The notes: a model not told the origin generated them from the sequence alone. A stretch of DNA of 7,066 bases from Paenibacillus sp. (GCA_029239545.1 JARBUQ010000236.1:1-7066), one strand, 5' to 3'; positions 1 through 6,801 are shown, counted from the first letter of the stretch. Numbers and translations are program-made.

Positions 1-47
1 ATGTATGTTATACTGGTAGGAAGTTCAAGGAACGGAGAAGAATTCTG

Positions 48-671
48 ATGGATCTGAAAGATGAAGCCATTTCCGCGGATCGGACCCATAAGCATGAGCT
101 GCTAGCCAGAGACGAACTGCTGATCGATGTCATCAACCATCTCAGGCACGATTGGATGAATGATATTCAGGTATTATATGGCTATTTGCGTCTTAATAAG
201 CATGATAAATTAATGGCCTTTATGGAAACAATAAAACAAAAGGCTGCCCGGGAAAGTATGATTTCCAAGCTTGGGGTGACCGAGTTAATCGTGTACCTCT
301 ATTCCTTCAGAGTGCAATGTCCACAGATTGAACTGGAGGTTGAGCTGGAGCAGGACTTTCAGTTAAAAGAGCTGCCTGTTGAAGCAGAACAAGTTGCCGA
401 GCTAGTGATAGCTATATTGGATTGCTTCAAAACTCTTACATACGAATCGGACTGCGGGGAGACGTATCACCTGCAGCTGGAGTGGAATGTGGAGGAAGCA
501 GCGTTGACGCTCCGCTTCGATTTTCGCGGGGAGAGCGATCAGGATACGCTCCAGCGGCAAATAGCGGCCAGGGTGGCTGCCGTTAACGAGCATATGTTAG
601 TTCAAATGGAAACTGAATTCGAATCGCAATGGGCGACTTTGACAATACGGGTTCCGTTCATAAGTAAATGA
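48..671 (+). CDS. spo0B: Spo0B-like sporulation phosphotransferase
   Basis: A 207-residue protein resembling Spo0B, the cytoplasmic phosphotransferase that passes phosphate from Spo0F to Spo0A in the sporulation phosphorelay. The signature is visible at residues 30-38 (NHLRHDWMN): His34, in the R-H-D-W context, matches the phosphorylated histidine of the dimerisation helical hairpin. The remaining ~140 residues would form the degenerate kinase-like C-terminal domain; I see no ATP-binding G-box motifs, as expected for Spo0B. The ATG at 48 follows a purine-rich GGAGAAG (34-40). The stop (669-671) overlaps the obg ribosome binding site, so the two are probably translationally coupled. Position directly before obg is the classic Bacillales arrangement. 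Outside the phospho-histidine region the sequence diverges strongly, as is usual for this family, so the name rests on that motif plus context. Confidence 0.88.
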   Translation: MDLKDEAISADRTHKHELLARDELLIDVINHLRHDWMNDIQVLYGYLRLNKHDKLMAFMETIKQKAARESMISKLGVTELIVYLYSFRVQCPQIELEVELEQDFQLKELPVEAEQVAELVIAILDCFKTLTYESDCGETYHLQLEWNVEEAALTLRFDFRGESDQDTLQRQIAARVAAVNEHMLVQMETEFESQWATLTIRVPFISK

Positions 672-675
672 GGTG
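670..675 (+). promoter_or_regulatory. Shine-Dalgarno of obg that decides its start
   Basis: GAGGTG lies 6 nt before the ATG at 682, a normal spacing. An in-frame GTG at 673 would add three residues (M-S-G), but it lies inside this site and has no ribosome binding site of its own. ATG 682 also gives the usual Obg N-terminus (MFLDKAKIYVKGGDGG). The site overlaps the spo0B stop codon, which suggests coupling. Confidence 0.7.
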
Positions 676-681
676 TCAGGA

Positions 682-1981
682 ATGTTTTTGGACAAGGCTA
701 AGATTTATGTAAAAGGCGGCGACGGTGGTGACGGGATCGTAGCATTCCGCCGTGAATTGTATGTGCCGATGGGAGGACCAGCCGGCGGTGACGGAGGTCG
801 AGGCGGAGATGTTATATTCCGCGTGGATGAAGGCTTGCGAACGCTCATTGATTTTCGCTATCAGAAGCATTTCAAGGCGACAAGGGGCGAGAAGGGCCGC
901 AACAAAAGCCAGAATGGAGCCAACGCGGATGATATGATCGTTCGTGTTCCGCCTGGGACAGTCGTTATTGACGACGATTCGCAGGAGATCCTTGCCGATC
1001 TTGTAAGGCAAGGTCAAGAAGTAGTGATCGCGAAGGGCGGTCGAGGCGGTCGAGGTAATGTGCGATTCGCAACTGCTACCAACACCGCACCCGAAATTGC
1101 CGAGAATGGTGAAGAGGGTAAAGAGCGTTGGGTCGTATTAGAGCTGAAGGTTATGGCGGATGTGGGACTTGTCGGTTTTCCTAGTGTAGGCAAATCTACA
1201 CTGCTCTCCGTTGTGTCTGCTGCTCAGCCTAAGATTGGCGCATACCACTTCACTACGATTACTCCCAACCTGGGCGTTGTTGATGTCGGAGATGGCCGCA
1301 GCTTCGTAATGGCTGATCTGCCTGGATTAATCGAGGGCTCATGAAGGCGTCGGGCTCGGTCATGAATTCCTGCGTCACGTTGAACGGACTCGCGTAATCC
1401 TGCATGTTGTGGATATGGCAGGGACAGAAGGCCGTGACCCTTACGACGACTGGCTGAAGATTAATGAGGAGCTGCGTCTCTATAACGAGAAGCTGGCAGA
1501 ACGTCCGCAGATCGTTGTAGCGAACAAGATGGATATTCCGGATGCGGAAGAATACTTGGCACTCTTCAAAGAACGGTTAGCCGAAGACGGGTTTGAGGTC
1601 GAGATTCTCCCTATTTCCGCTGTAACCAAGAAGGGTGTTCAGGAAGTGCTGTACCGTGCCATGGATGTGTTGGCTACGATTCCTGAAGCTCCGCTGGTGG
1701 AGGAAGTATCGGCTGTATCCGAACGGAAGATCTACAAGCTTGATGCGGATGAGAACAGGGAGTTCACAATTCGTCGTGAGAATAACACGTTCATTATTGA
1801 GAGCCCTGGCATTGAGAAAATGATCAAGAGGATGAACCTTGGCTCTCATGAAGCTTTGCAACGTTTTGCGCGGGTTATGCGTAAGCTGGGGATCGACAGT
1901 GCTTTGCGTAAAAAAGGCGCAGAGGATGGCCATCTGGTAAGAATCGGGGAATATGAGTTCGAGTTTGTGGAGCATAATTAA
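682..1981 (+). pseudogene. obg: Obg/CgtA ribosome-assembly GTPase, frameshifted near 1338
   Basis: Obg is a cytoplasmic GTPase that acts in 50S ribosome assembly and stress/sporulation control. The reading frame from 682 encodes the glycine-rich Obg domain (residues 1-~158), G1 GFPSVGKST (165-173), the TTITPNLG switch I region (~191-198) and DLPGLIEG (212-219), then hits TGA at 1342-1344. The protein resumes in frame 2 at His-Glu-Gly-Val-Gly-Leu-Gly (from 1340) and continues through NKMD (~282-285), G5 SAV (~313) and the C-terminal OCT domain (~350-433) to the stop at 1979-1981. The family reads IEG-A-H-E-G here, so GGGCTC appears to have lost GC from GGGCGCTC. Restoring two bases gives an uninterrupted 433-residue protein, a normal Obg length. 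As obg is normally essential, a sequencing error is a serious alternative to a true mutation. All other motifs are intact. Confidence 0.9.
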
Positions 1982-2026
1982 GCTGCGAAGCGGGAATGTT
2001 GGCGATTCGTGCTGATTGCAGGATGA

Positions 2027-2055
2027 GAGTCAGTGAGTAATCACTGGCTCTTTTT
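2027..2055 (+). terminator. Intrinsic terminator after obg
   Basis: A 10-bp stem (GAGTCAGTGA at 2027-2036 with TCACTGGCTC at 2041-2050, one G-U pair) closes a GTAA loop and is followed by TTTTT (2051-2055). It lies 45 nt past the obg stop and would end the spo0B-obg transcript. On the other strand the hairpin has no following T run, so it is not clearly a terminator for the converging Nudix gene. Confidence 0.85.
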
Positions 2056-2080
2056 AGTGTTGTTTGAAAGTGCAATCCTG

Positions 2081-2581
2081 CTACATCATAGGGTCTGTCA
2101 GCGGGGTCCAGATTACCAAGGGCTCGTCGAGCTCCAACGACCGAATCGCCGAACCGAACCAAACATGAGGAGAAAACCGATTGAATTGGAAATGCTCCAA
2201 TGTGGCCCGAAATATATAGGGGAGTGGGCGATTAAGCAGTTCTTCGAATGGAATCCAGTGCAGCTCGCCTTCATCGGTTTGATGAAAGTCACGGCGTGTT
2301 ACCGAACCTACATAAATAAACTGTTGGCGGAATTCCCCGCGATTGTTGCGCATTAGTATATAACGGAGCGTCAATTCATGGACATCCTGTGGTTCAAAGC
2401 CGGTTTCCTCGGTTATTTCCCGTACACAGGCTTGTATCGGATTGGCTAATTCATACCCTTCAACATGCCCGCCTACGGTTGCCCACAAACCTGGATTGAG
2501 TGTTCTTCTTTCAGATCGTTTCATCATAAGCACATCGTTGCCATTAAAGAGAATGGCGGCTGCTATTAATCGGAATTCCAT
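2081..2581 (-). CDS. Nudix hydrolase
   Basis: A 166-residue single-domain Nudix protein, likely cytoplasmic, of the type that hydrolyses nucleoside diphosphates linked to another moiety; the substrate cannot be told from sequence. The Nudix box runs from Gly38 to Phe62: G-H-V-E-G-Y-E44, then R54-E-I-T-E58-E59-T-G-F, where the paired glutamates would bind the catalytic metal. Nine residues separate E44 from R54, against seven in the textbook box, so the loop is two residues longer. The N-terminus has the usual first strand and the KR residues before a loop ending in PGLWATVGG. The ATG at 2581 has a strong GGAGGGG just upstream (2592-2586 on this strand) and a promoter at 2643-2671. The gene stands alone between two + strand operons and points toward obg, so its job is probably independent of them. 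Confidence 0.9.
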   Translation of the reverse strand: MEFRLIAAAILFNGNDVLMMKRSERRTLNPGLWATVGGHVEGYELANPIQACVREITEETGFEPQDVHELTLRYILMRNNRGEFRQQFIYVGSVTRRDFHQTDEGELHWIPFEELLNRPLPYIFRATLEHFQFNRFSPHVWFGSAIRSLELDEPLVIWTPLTDPMM

Positions 2582-2642
2582 AGGGCCCCTCCAGACACGG
2601 ACGATCCATTAAGATATGCTAATAACGGTTGAACTAGAGAAC

Positions 2643-2671
2643 ATTATTCCATAACGAGGATGGAGTGTCTA
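2643..2671 (-). promoter_or_regulatory. Sigma-A-type promoter of the Nudix gene
   Basis: Read on the minus strand: TAGACA (-35, at 2671-2666; 5 of 6 consensus) is followed by a 17-nt spacer and AATAAT (-10, at 2648-2643; 5 of 6). A TG one base before the -10 forms an extended -10 element. Predicted transcription start near 2636, giving a leader of about 55 nt before the ATG at 2581. Confidence 0.65.
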
Positions 2672-2699
2672 GATGGTACACTATTTTTCAATTTGCCTC

Positions 2700-2728
2700 T
2701 TGCTCCAAGGAGCTTCATCCGTTATAAT
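2700..2728 (+). promoter_or_regulatory. Sigma-A-type promoter of the pheB-hom-thrB-pheA operon
   Basis: A perfect TATAAT (2723-2728) has TTGCTC 17 nt upstream (2700-2705); the -35 matches only the TTG half. Transcription would begin near 2735. It lies within the longest possible reading frame of pheB (open from 2660), which argues that pheB starts downstream, at 2768 or 2780. It diverges from the Nudix promoter, with -35 elements about 30 nt apart. No terminator was seen between this site and the end of pheA. Confidence 0.55.
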
Positions 2729-2779
2729 GTCCACTATATGCAAACAAAAGTCTCTTCCGGGAGGACGGTGATTAGGGGA

Positions 2780-3394
2780 ATGGAATCCACAACAGGCGAC
2801 GGCCCAACAAGCGGAGACACTGAGGCTGGTACAACAGAGGGCACTCAAGAAGCAGATACGATACAGAGTGAATCGTTGGTCACCACAGCAGCTAATGGAA
2901 CGGATCCCGCCACAACAGCATCTGCAGCCCCTTCCGCCATCCGAGCCAGCGAGGCGAAGACAGAACGGTATTTTCTGGTTCGCGAGGAAATTTTGCCGGA
3001 GGCTCTCGTGAAGACGATCCAGGCCAAAGAGATGCTCGCCTCTGGCAAGGCAAAAACGGTTCACGAGGCTGCTGATCGCTGCGGACTGAGTCGGAGTGCT
3101 TTTTATAAATATAAAGATGGCATTCATCCCCTGAGCAAGCTGGACCGGGAACGAATCGTAACGGTATCGATGGATTTGCAGCATCGCTCGGGTATATTAT
3201 CCAAGGTGCTAGCTATTATAGCAGGACTTGACGGGAATGTCCTTACGATCCACCAGACGATCCCTCTGCAAGGTATCGCGAACGTAGTTTTATCTGTAGA
3301 AACATCGCTTATGGGGGAGAACGTGGTTCGATTGCTGGACGCGATTCGCGGACAGGATGGCGTTAGCCGGGCAACCGTTATTGGGCAAGGATAG
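2780..3394 (+). CDS. pheB: ACT-domain protein of the PheB family
   Basis: A 204-residue protein (start at ATG 2780) that matches the PheB family in its last ~145 residues. Residues 62-118 hold the conserved leader YFLVREEILPEAL and a helix-turn-helix-like segment ending in LSRSAFYKYKDGI (103-115). Residues ~125-200 form an ACT domain with the family core SIHQTIPLQG-type segment (TIHQTIPLQG, 156-165). ACT domains bind amino acids; PheB is often encoded beside pheA, but its biochemical role is not firmly known. Residues 1-60 are an unusual Thr/Ser/Ala/Glu-rich, probably disordered extension. The start is uncertain: 2660 and 2738 are also in frame, but the promoter at 2700-2728 disfavours 2660. 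GTG 2768 lies only 3 nt behind a GGAGG (2760-2764), and ATG 2780 lies 15 nt behind it, so neither spacing is ideal. Confidence 0.82.
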   Translation: MESTTGDGPTSGDTEAGTTEGTQEADTIQSESLVTTAANGTDPATTASAAPSAIRASEAKTERYFLVREEILPEALVKTIQAKEMLASGKAKTVHEAADRCGLSRSAFYKYKDGIHPLSKLDRERIVTVSMDLQHRSGILSKVLAIIAGLDGNVLTIHQTIPLQGIANVVLSVETSLMGENVVRLLDAIRGQDGVSRATVIGQG

Positions 3395-3465
3395 AAGATT
3401 AAGGGAGTCATGCTTCACATTTGTTTAGATCAGTGAGCTTCGTGAATGTTTAAGGAGGAAGAAAG

Positions 3466-4752
3466 ATGAAACCAGTTAAAGTCGGCTTATTAGGAATGGG
3501 GACAGTCGGAACAGGTGTGATCCGCATTGTCGAGGGATATCAGGAAGATTTGCAGAAGCAGGTAGGCTCTCCCATACACATCGAGAAGGTGCTCGTTCAA
3601 GACCGCAGCAAAGCGCGTCGCTTCAATATTGATGCCAGCAAGCTGACTGAGAATCCGTGGGATATAATAGATGATCCGGAAATTAACGTAGTTGTTGAAG
3701 TAATGGGCGGCATTGATGCAACCAAAGATTACATTCTGGCAGCGTTAGAGCGCGGCAAACATGTTGTTACGGCGAACAAAGACCTTATGGCACTGCACGG
3801 GACGGAGATTTTGTCCAAAGCATCTGAAAGAGGCTGTGACGTATATTTTGAAGCAAGCGTTGCTGGCGGAATCCCGATCATTCGCACATTAATCGATGGC
3901 TTCTCCTCTGACCGCATTACTAAGATCATGGGCATTGTGAACGGTACGACGAATTATATCCTATCCAAGATGAGCCAGGAAGGAGCTTCTTATGCGGATG
4001 TATTAAAAGAAGCTCAAGAGCTGGGTTACGCGGAATCCGATCCAACCTCTGACGTGGAAGGGCTTGATGCTGCCCGCAAAATGGCGATTCTGAGCACGCT
4101 TGGCTTCCATGCTAATGTTGAGTTATCTGATGTTGAGGTTAAGGGGATCTCGCAAGTATCCAAAGAGGATATCACTTATGGACAAAGACTGGGTTACGAG
4201 ATCAAACTTCTAGGAATTGCTGAGAGCCAGGACGATCTGATCAGCATCAGCGTACAGCCGACTATGGTGAAGAAAACGCATCCTCTGGCTGCTGTCAATG
4301 GCGTATACAATGCGGTGTATGTGCATGGCGAGGCTGTTGGGGAAACGATGTTCTATGGTCCAGGTGCCGGTGAGATGCCGACTGCGACTTCTGTAGTGGC
4401 GGATCTAGTGGCAGTTGTCAAAAACCTGAAGCTTGGTGTGAATGGACAGCGGGTGTTCGTCCCTTACAAAGAGAAGAAGCTGAAGACCGACGAGCAAATC
4501 GCTTTCAAAAACTATATACTGCTGCATGTTGCAGACAAAGCTGGAGTATTGGCTAAGATTACGCAAGTGTTCGCTGAGCATGAGGTTAGTCTGGAGTCGG
4601 TTGTACAGCAGCCTAATTCCAGTCATTCGAATGCAGAGATCATAATCGTAACCCATGACGCCAGCAAGGCCAGTATGAAAAAGGTATTAAGCCATTTCGA
4701 GTCGCTCGATGTTATATTCGAAATCAAAAGCGTATATCGTGTTGAAGGGTAA
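3466..4752 (+). CDS. hom: Homoserine dehydrogenase
   Basis: Catalyses NAD(P)H-dependent reduction of aspartate 4-semialdehyde to homoserine, the branch point to threonine and methionine. The 428-residue protein is full length for the monofunctional, ACT-containing Gram-positive type. Visible features in order: Rossmann motif GMGTVG (10-15); TANKDLMA (102-109) and EASVAGGIP (129-137) of the cofactor/substrate region; NGTTNYIL (159-166); DVEGLDAARKMAIL (196-209) with the likely catalytic Lys205; and a C-terminal ACT domain (~349-428), the usual site of threonine feedback. The ATG follows an excellent AAGGAGG (3452-3458, spacing 7). It lies 71 nt after pheB with no terminator or clear promoter between, so it is probably co-transcribed, and it precedes the thrC remnant by 44 nt. 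Nothing is damaged in this gene. Confidence 0.97.
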   Translation: MKPVKVGLLGMGTVGTGVIRIVEGYQEDLQKQVGSPIHIEKVLVQDRSKARRFNIDASKLTENPWDIIDDPEINVVVEVMGGIDATKDYILAALERGKHVVTANKDLMALHGTEILSKASERGCDVYFEASVAGGIPIIRTLIDGFSSDRITKIMGIVNGTTNYILSKMSQEGASYADVLKEAQELGYAESDPTSDVEGLDAARKMAILSTLGFHANVELSDVEVKGISQVSKEDITYGQRLGYEIKLLGIAESQDDLISISVQPTMVKKTHPLAAVNGVYNAVYVHGEAVGETMFYGPGAGEMPTATSVVADLVAVVKNLKLGVNGQRVFVPYKEKKLKTDEQIAFKNYILLHVADKAGVLAKITQVFAEHEVSLESVVQQPNSSHSNAEIIIVTHDASKASMKKVLSHFESLDVIFEIKSVYRVEG

Positions 4753-4796
4753 CCCGTCCTTTACTATTCCGATCAGATTCAAAGGAGCCATTTGCA

Positions 4797-4958
4797 ATGA
4801 GATATATGGGCTTATTACACAAATACAAGGAATATCTTCTTGTAAATGACCGTACTAATATTGCGATTAAGACAGTTGGCGGAGATCCGCTTGTGGTTCG
4901 GAATTCAGAAGCAGCCGTTATGGATGCCATTCATAAGCTGGAGGGTATGCCAGGATGA
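4797..4958 (+). pseudogene. thrC: Threonine synthase remnant with a large in-frame internal deletion
   Basis: An open frame of 53 codons lying exactly where thrC sits between hom and thrB in related bacteria. Its start (MRYMGLLHKYKEYL..VNDRT, residues 1-20) resembles the N-terminus of Bacillales ThrC. From about residue 21 (N-IAIK) to the end (DPLVV..AVMDAIHKLEG) it resembles the extreme C-terminus. Threonine synthase is normally about 350 residues, so about 300 codons appear to be missing, including the PLP-binding lysine (in the family SFKDRG motif) and the whole catalytic core. The product cannot be an active enzyme. The join keeps the frame, a good AAAGGAG site (4781-4787) and the ATGA overlap with thrB. 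The family match is from memory of typical ThrC ends; a rearranged assembly is possible. Confidence 0.8.
4940..4945 (+). promoter_or_regulatory. Shine-Dalgarno of thrB inside the thrC tail
   Basis: GGAGGG lies 9 nt before the thrB ATG (4955) and is part of the codons for the last residues of the thrC remnant. Because the deletion stops short of it, thrB keeps its ribosome binding site and, through the ATGA overlap, its translational coupling to the short upstream frame. Confidence 0.65.
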
Positions 4959-5935
4959 GCTTTCAAAGTGTGTATGTAAAAGTACCAGCCAGCACGGCTA
5001 ATCTGGGCCCCGGCTTCGATTCGCTCGGCATGGCGCTCAACCTGTATGCATGGATTGAAATGAGTCTATCGGTTGATAAGACCACAATCGTGTTGTACGG
5101 CGATCAGATGAACGGTGTGCCGACAGACAAGTCCAACCTTGTATATGAAGTGGCACAGCATGTTTTTCGCGAGGCGGGAGTGGATCATCCAGAGCTGAAT
5201 ATAGCGATGTACAGCGACATTCCGCTAACGCGAGGGCTCGGCAGCAGTGCGTCTGCCATTGTAGGCGCACTTGTAGCTGCGAATGCCTTGATCGGTCGCC
5301 CGCTGTCTGACCACAAGCTGTTCCAGATGGCCTCGGCACTCGAGAAACATCCGGATAACGTGGGGGCGTCTCTGTTCGGCGGTCTGATCGCGGCATTCTG
5401 GGATGGTGAGCGCGCGGAGCACATCCGCATCGAGCCGGAGAGTCGGCTCGAAGTGCTTGTAGCGATCCCTGAGTTTCAGCTATCGACGGAGAAGGCGCGT
5501 CACGTGCTGCCGACGTCTGTGCCGATGAAGGACGCCGTGTACAACGTCGGCCACGTCTCTGTGCTGGTAGCGGCGTTCTCTACCGGCCGCTACGACATGA
5601 TCCGGCACGCGATGAAGGATGCGCTGCATCAGCCTTACAGGGCGTCGCTCATCCCCGGGATGAGCGACATCCTCGAACGCGCCGTCGAATACGGCGCCCT
5701 TGGGGTCGCCTTGAGCGGCGCCGGGCCGACGCTGCTGGCGCTCGTTGATGCCGCGAGCTTGAAGGACGCGGGCAAGGCCAAGCTCGAGCGATTTCTCCGC
5801 GATACCTTGAAACAGGAAGGGATCGAAGCCTCGACCATGTGGCTGAGGCCTTGTTTGCTCGGCGCGGAGATATTGACACACTTCGATCCGAAGTGTACGC
5901 TTATTCAAAACATTAAAGGGGAAGTTCGAGCGTGA
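4955..5935 (+). CDS. thrB: Homoserine kinase (GHMP family)
   Basis: Phosphorylates homoserine with ATP to O-phosphohomoserine, the substrate of threonine synthase; a cytoplasmic GHMP-superfamily kinase. The 326 residues show all three family motifs: the N-terminal VKVPASTANLGPGFDSLG (8-25), the phosphate-binding loop PLTRGLGSSAS (90-100) followed by E130-K-H-P-D-N, and the C-terminal SGAGPT (254-259). Its length is slightly above the usual ~300, with a C-terminal tail after ~310. It starts in a 4-nt ATGA overlap with the thrC remnant and ends in a 4-nt GTGA overlap with pheA. The 3' half is much richer in GC than its surroundings: 44 of 60 bases at 5701-5760 against 30 of 60 at 5101-5160. That may reflect recombination with a GC-richer donor. 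With thrC gone, its product would have no consumer encoded at this locus. Confidence 0.96.
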   Translation: MSFQSVYVKVPASTANLGPGFDSLGMALNLYAWIEMSLSVDKTTIVLYGDQMNGVPTDKSNLVYEVAQHVFREAGVDHPELNIAMYSDIPLTRGLGSSASAIVGALVAANALIGRPLSDHKLFQMASALEKHPDNVGASLFGGLIAAFWDGERAEHIRIEPESRLEVLVAIPEFQLSTEKARHVLPTSVPMKDAVYNVGHVSVLVAAFSTGRYDMIRHAMKDALHQPYRASLIPGMSDILERAVEYGALGVALSGAGPTLLALVDAASLKDAGKAKLERFLRDTLKQEGIEASTMWLRPCLLGAEILTHFDPKCTLIQNIKGEVRA

Positions 5936-6801
5936 AACGAATTGCCTTTCTAGGACCTGCGGGTACGGTATCTCAAGAATCCACCCGCTATTTTTTCTCA
6001 GCGCATCAAGTCGAGTATGTGCCCTTTGCTCTAATCTCGGATGTTTATTCCGCTACTCTGACCGGTGATACCGATTACAGCGTGATTCCTATTGAGAATA
6101 CGATTGAAGGCTCCGTCAAGCTGCATATCGATGCTCTTGTTGAAGGGGCAGAACTGCCTATTCAAGCAGAATGGACCTACCCATCGGTTCAAAATTTGAT
6201 CGGCCGTCGTATTCCAGGCACTACAGACTTCACCGATATTCACAAAATTGTATCTATTGATGTAGCGATTGCACAATGCCGGCAGTTCCTGCGTGCTGAA
6301 TTGCCGCATGTCACTTTTCAGAATGTCAGCAGTACGGCTGAGGGTGTCAGACTTGTTCAGCAATCCTATGATCCCTCTGTTGCGGCAATTGGAACGAAGC
6401 TGTCAGCTGAATTATATGGGCTTGACCTGCTGGTGGAGAACATCACAGACCATGATAATAATTACACGCGTTTCGTGTTGATTGGCAGAACGAAGCCTGA
6501 GCTGCGGCCTGCTGATGAGCAGAAGACCACGATACTGGTCACCCTGCCTGAAGATTATCCAGGTGCACTGCATCAGGTGCTGTCCGCTTTTGCCTGGCGT
6601 CGGATCAACCTGTCCAAGATTGAGTCCAGGCCGACCAAGAAGCTGCTCGGCAATTATTATTTTTACATTGACATCATAGGATCGATGGACTCCGTGCTGC
6701 TGCCGGCCGCTCTATCTGAGATTGAGGCAATTGGCTGTCAAGTGCGGCTGTTAGGCTCTTATCCAAGCTACATCTACAATCCGTCCCCAATATCCGAATA
6801 A
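5932..6801 (+). CDS. pheA: Prephenate dehydratase
   Basis: Converts prephenate to phenylpyruvate in phenylalanine synthesis. The 289-residue protein is the monofunctional Gram-positive type without a chorismate mutase domain. Visible features: N-terminal IAFLGPAGTVSQ (4-15); substrate-binding VIPIENTIEGSV (51-62); the catalytic Thr-Arg-Phe motif in NNYTRFVLIG (176-185, T179-R180-F181); and a C-terminal ACT domain from ~198, with GALH (211-214, family GALV) and ESRP (231-234), the phenylalanine-binding elements for feedback inhibition. It starts with GTG at 5932, overlapping the thrB stop by 4 nt (GTGA), with AAAGGGGA (5915-5922) 9 nt upstream. It is the last gene of the operon; the terminator begins 15 nt after its stop. 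Its separation from pheB by the threonine genes differs from Bacillus subtilis, where pheB and pheA are adjacent. Confidence 0.97.
   Translation: MKRIAFLGPAGTVSQESTRYFFSAHQVEYVPFALISDVYSATLTGDTDYSVIPIENTIEGSVKLHIDALVEGAELPIQAEWTYPSVQNLIGRRIPGTTDFTDIHKIVSIDVAIAQCRQFLRAELPHVTFQNVSSTAEGVRLVQQSYDPSVAAIGTKLSAELYGLDLLVENITDHDNNYTRFVLIGRTKPELRPADEQKTTILVTLPEDYPGALHQVLSAFAWRRINLSKIESRPTKKLLGNYYFYIDIIGSMDSVLLPAALSEIEAIGCQVRLLGSYPSYIYNPSPISE

Noticed and set aside
1..48. Fifteen-codon frame from ATG 1 to TGA 46-48, touching the spo0B start
   Set aside because: It has no recognisable resemblance to ribosomal protein L27, which usually precedes spo0B, and is too short to judge. It may be the tail of an upstream gene or just leader.
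1333..1350. Programmed +1 frameshift in obg at TCA-TGA
   Set aside because: Skipping the T of TGA would give IEG-S-E-G, which lacks one residue of the conserved IEG-A-H-E-G. I see no stimulatory Shine-Dalgarno or structure, and obg is not known to use recoding. Loss of GC from GCGC explains the sequence more simply.
2018..2081. Short inverted repeat GCAGGAT / ATCCTGC flanking the obg terminator
   Set aside because: Only seven bases with a long interval; expected by chance and the internal hairpin is far more stable.
3395..3465. Possible regulatory element or promoter between pheB and hom
   Set aside because: No paired -35/-10, no terminator and only a weak TTCAC/GTGAA repeat; treated as an ordinary intra-operon gap holding the hom ribosome binding site.
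5037..5908. Several long open frames on the minus strand across thrB
   Set aside because: They are shadows produced by the GC-rich codons of thrB. They lack ribosome binding sites and their arginine/proline/serine-rich translations resemble no family.
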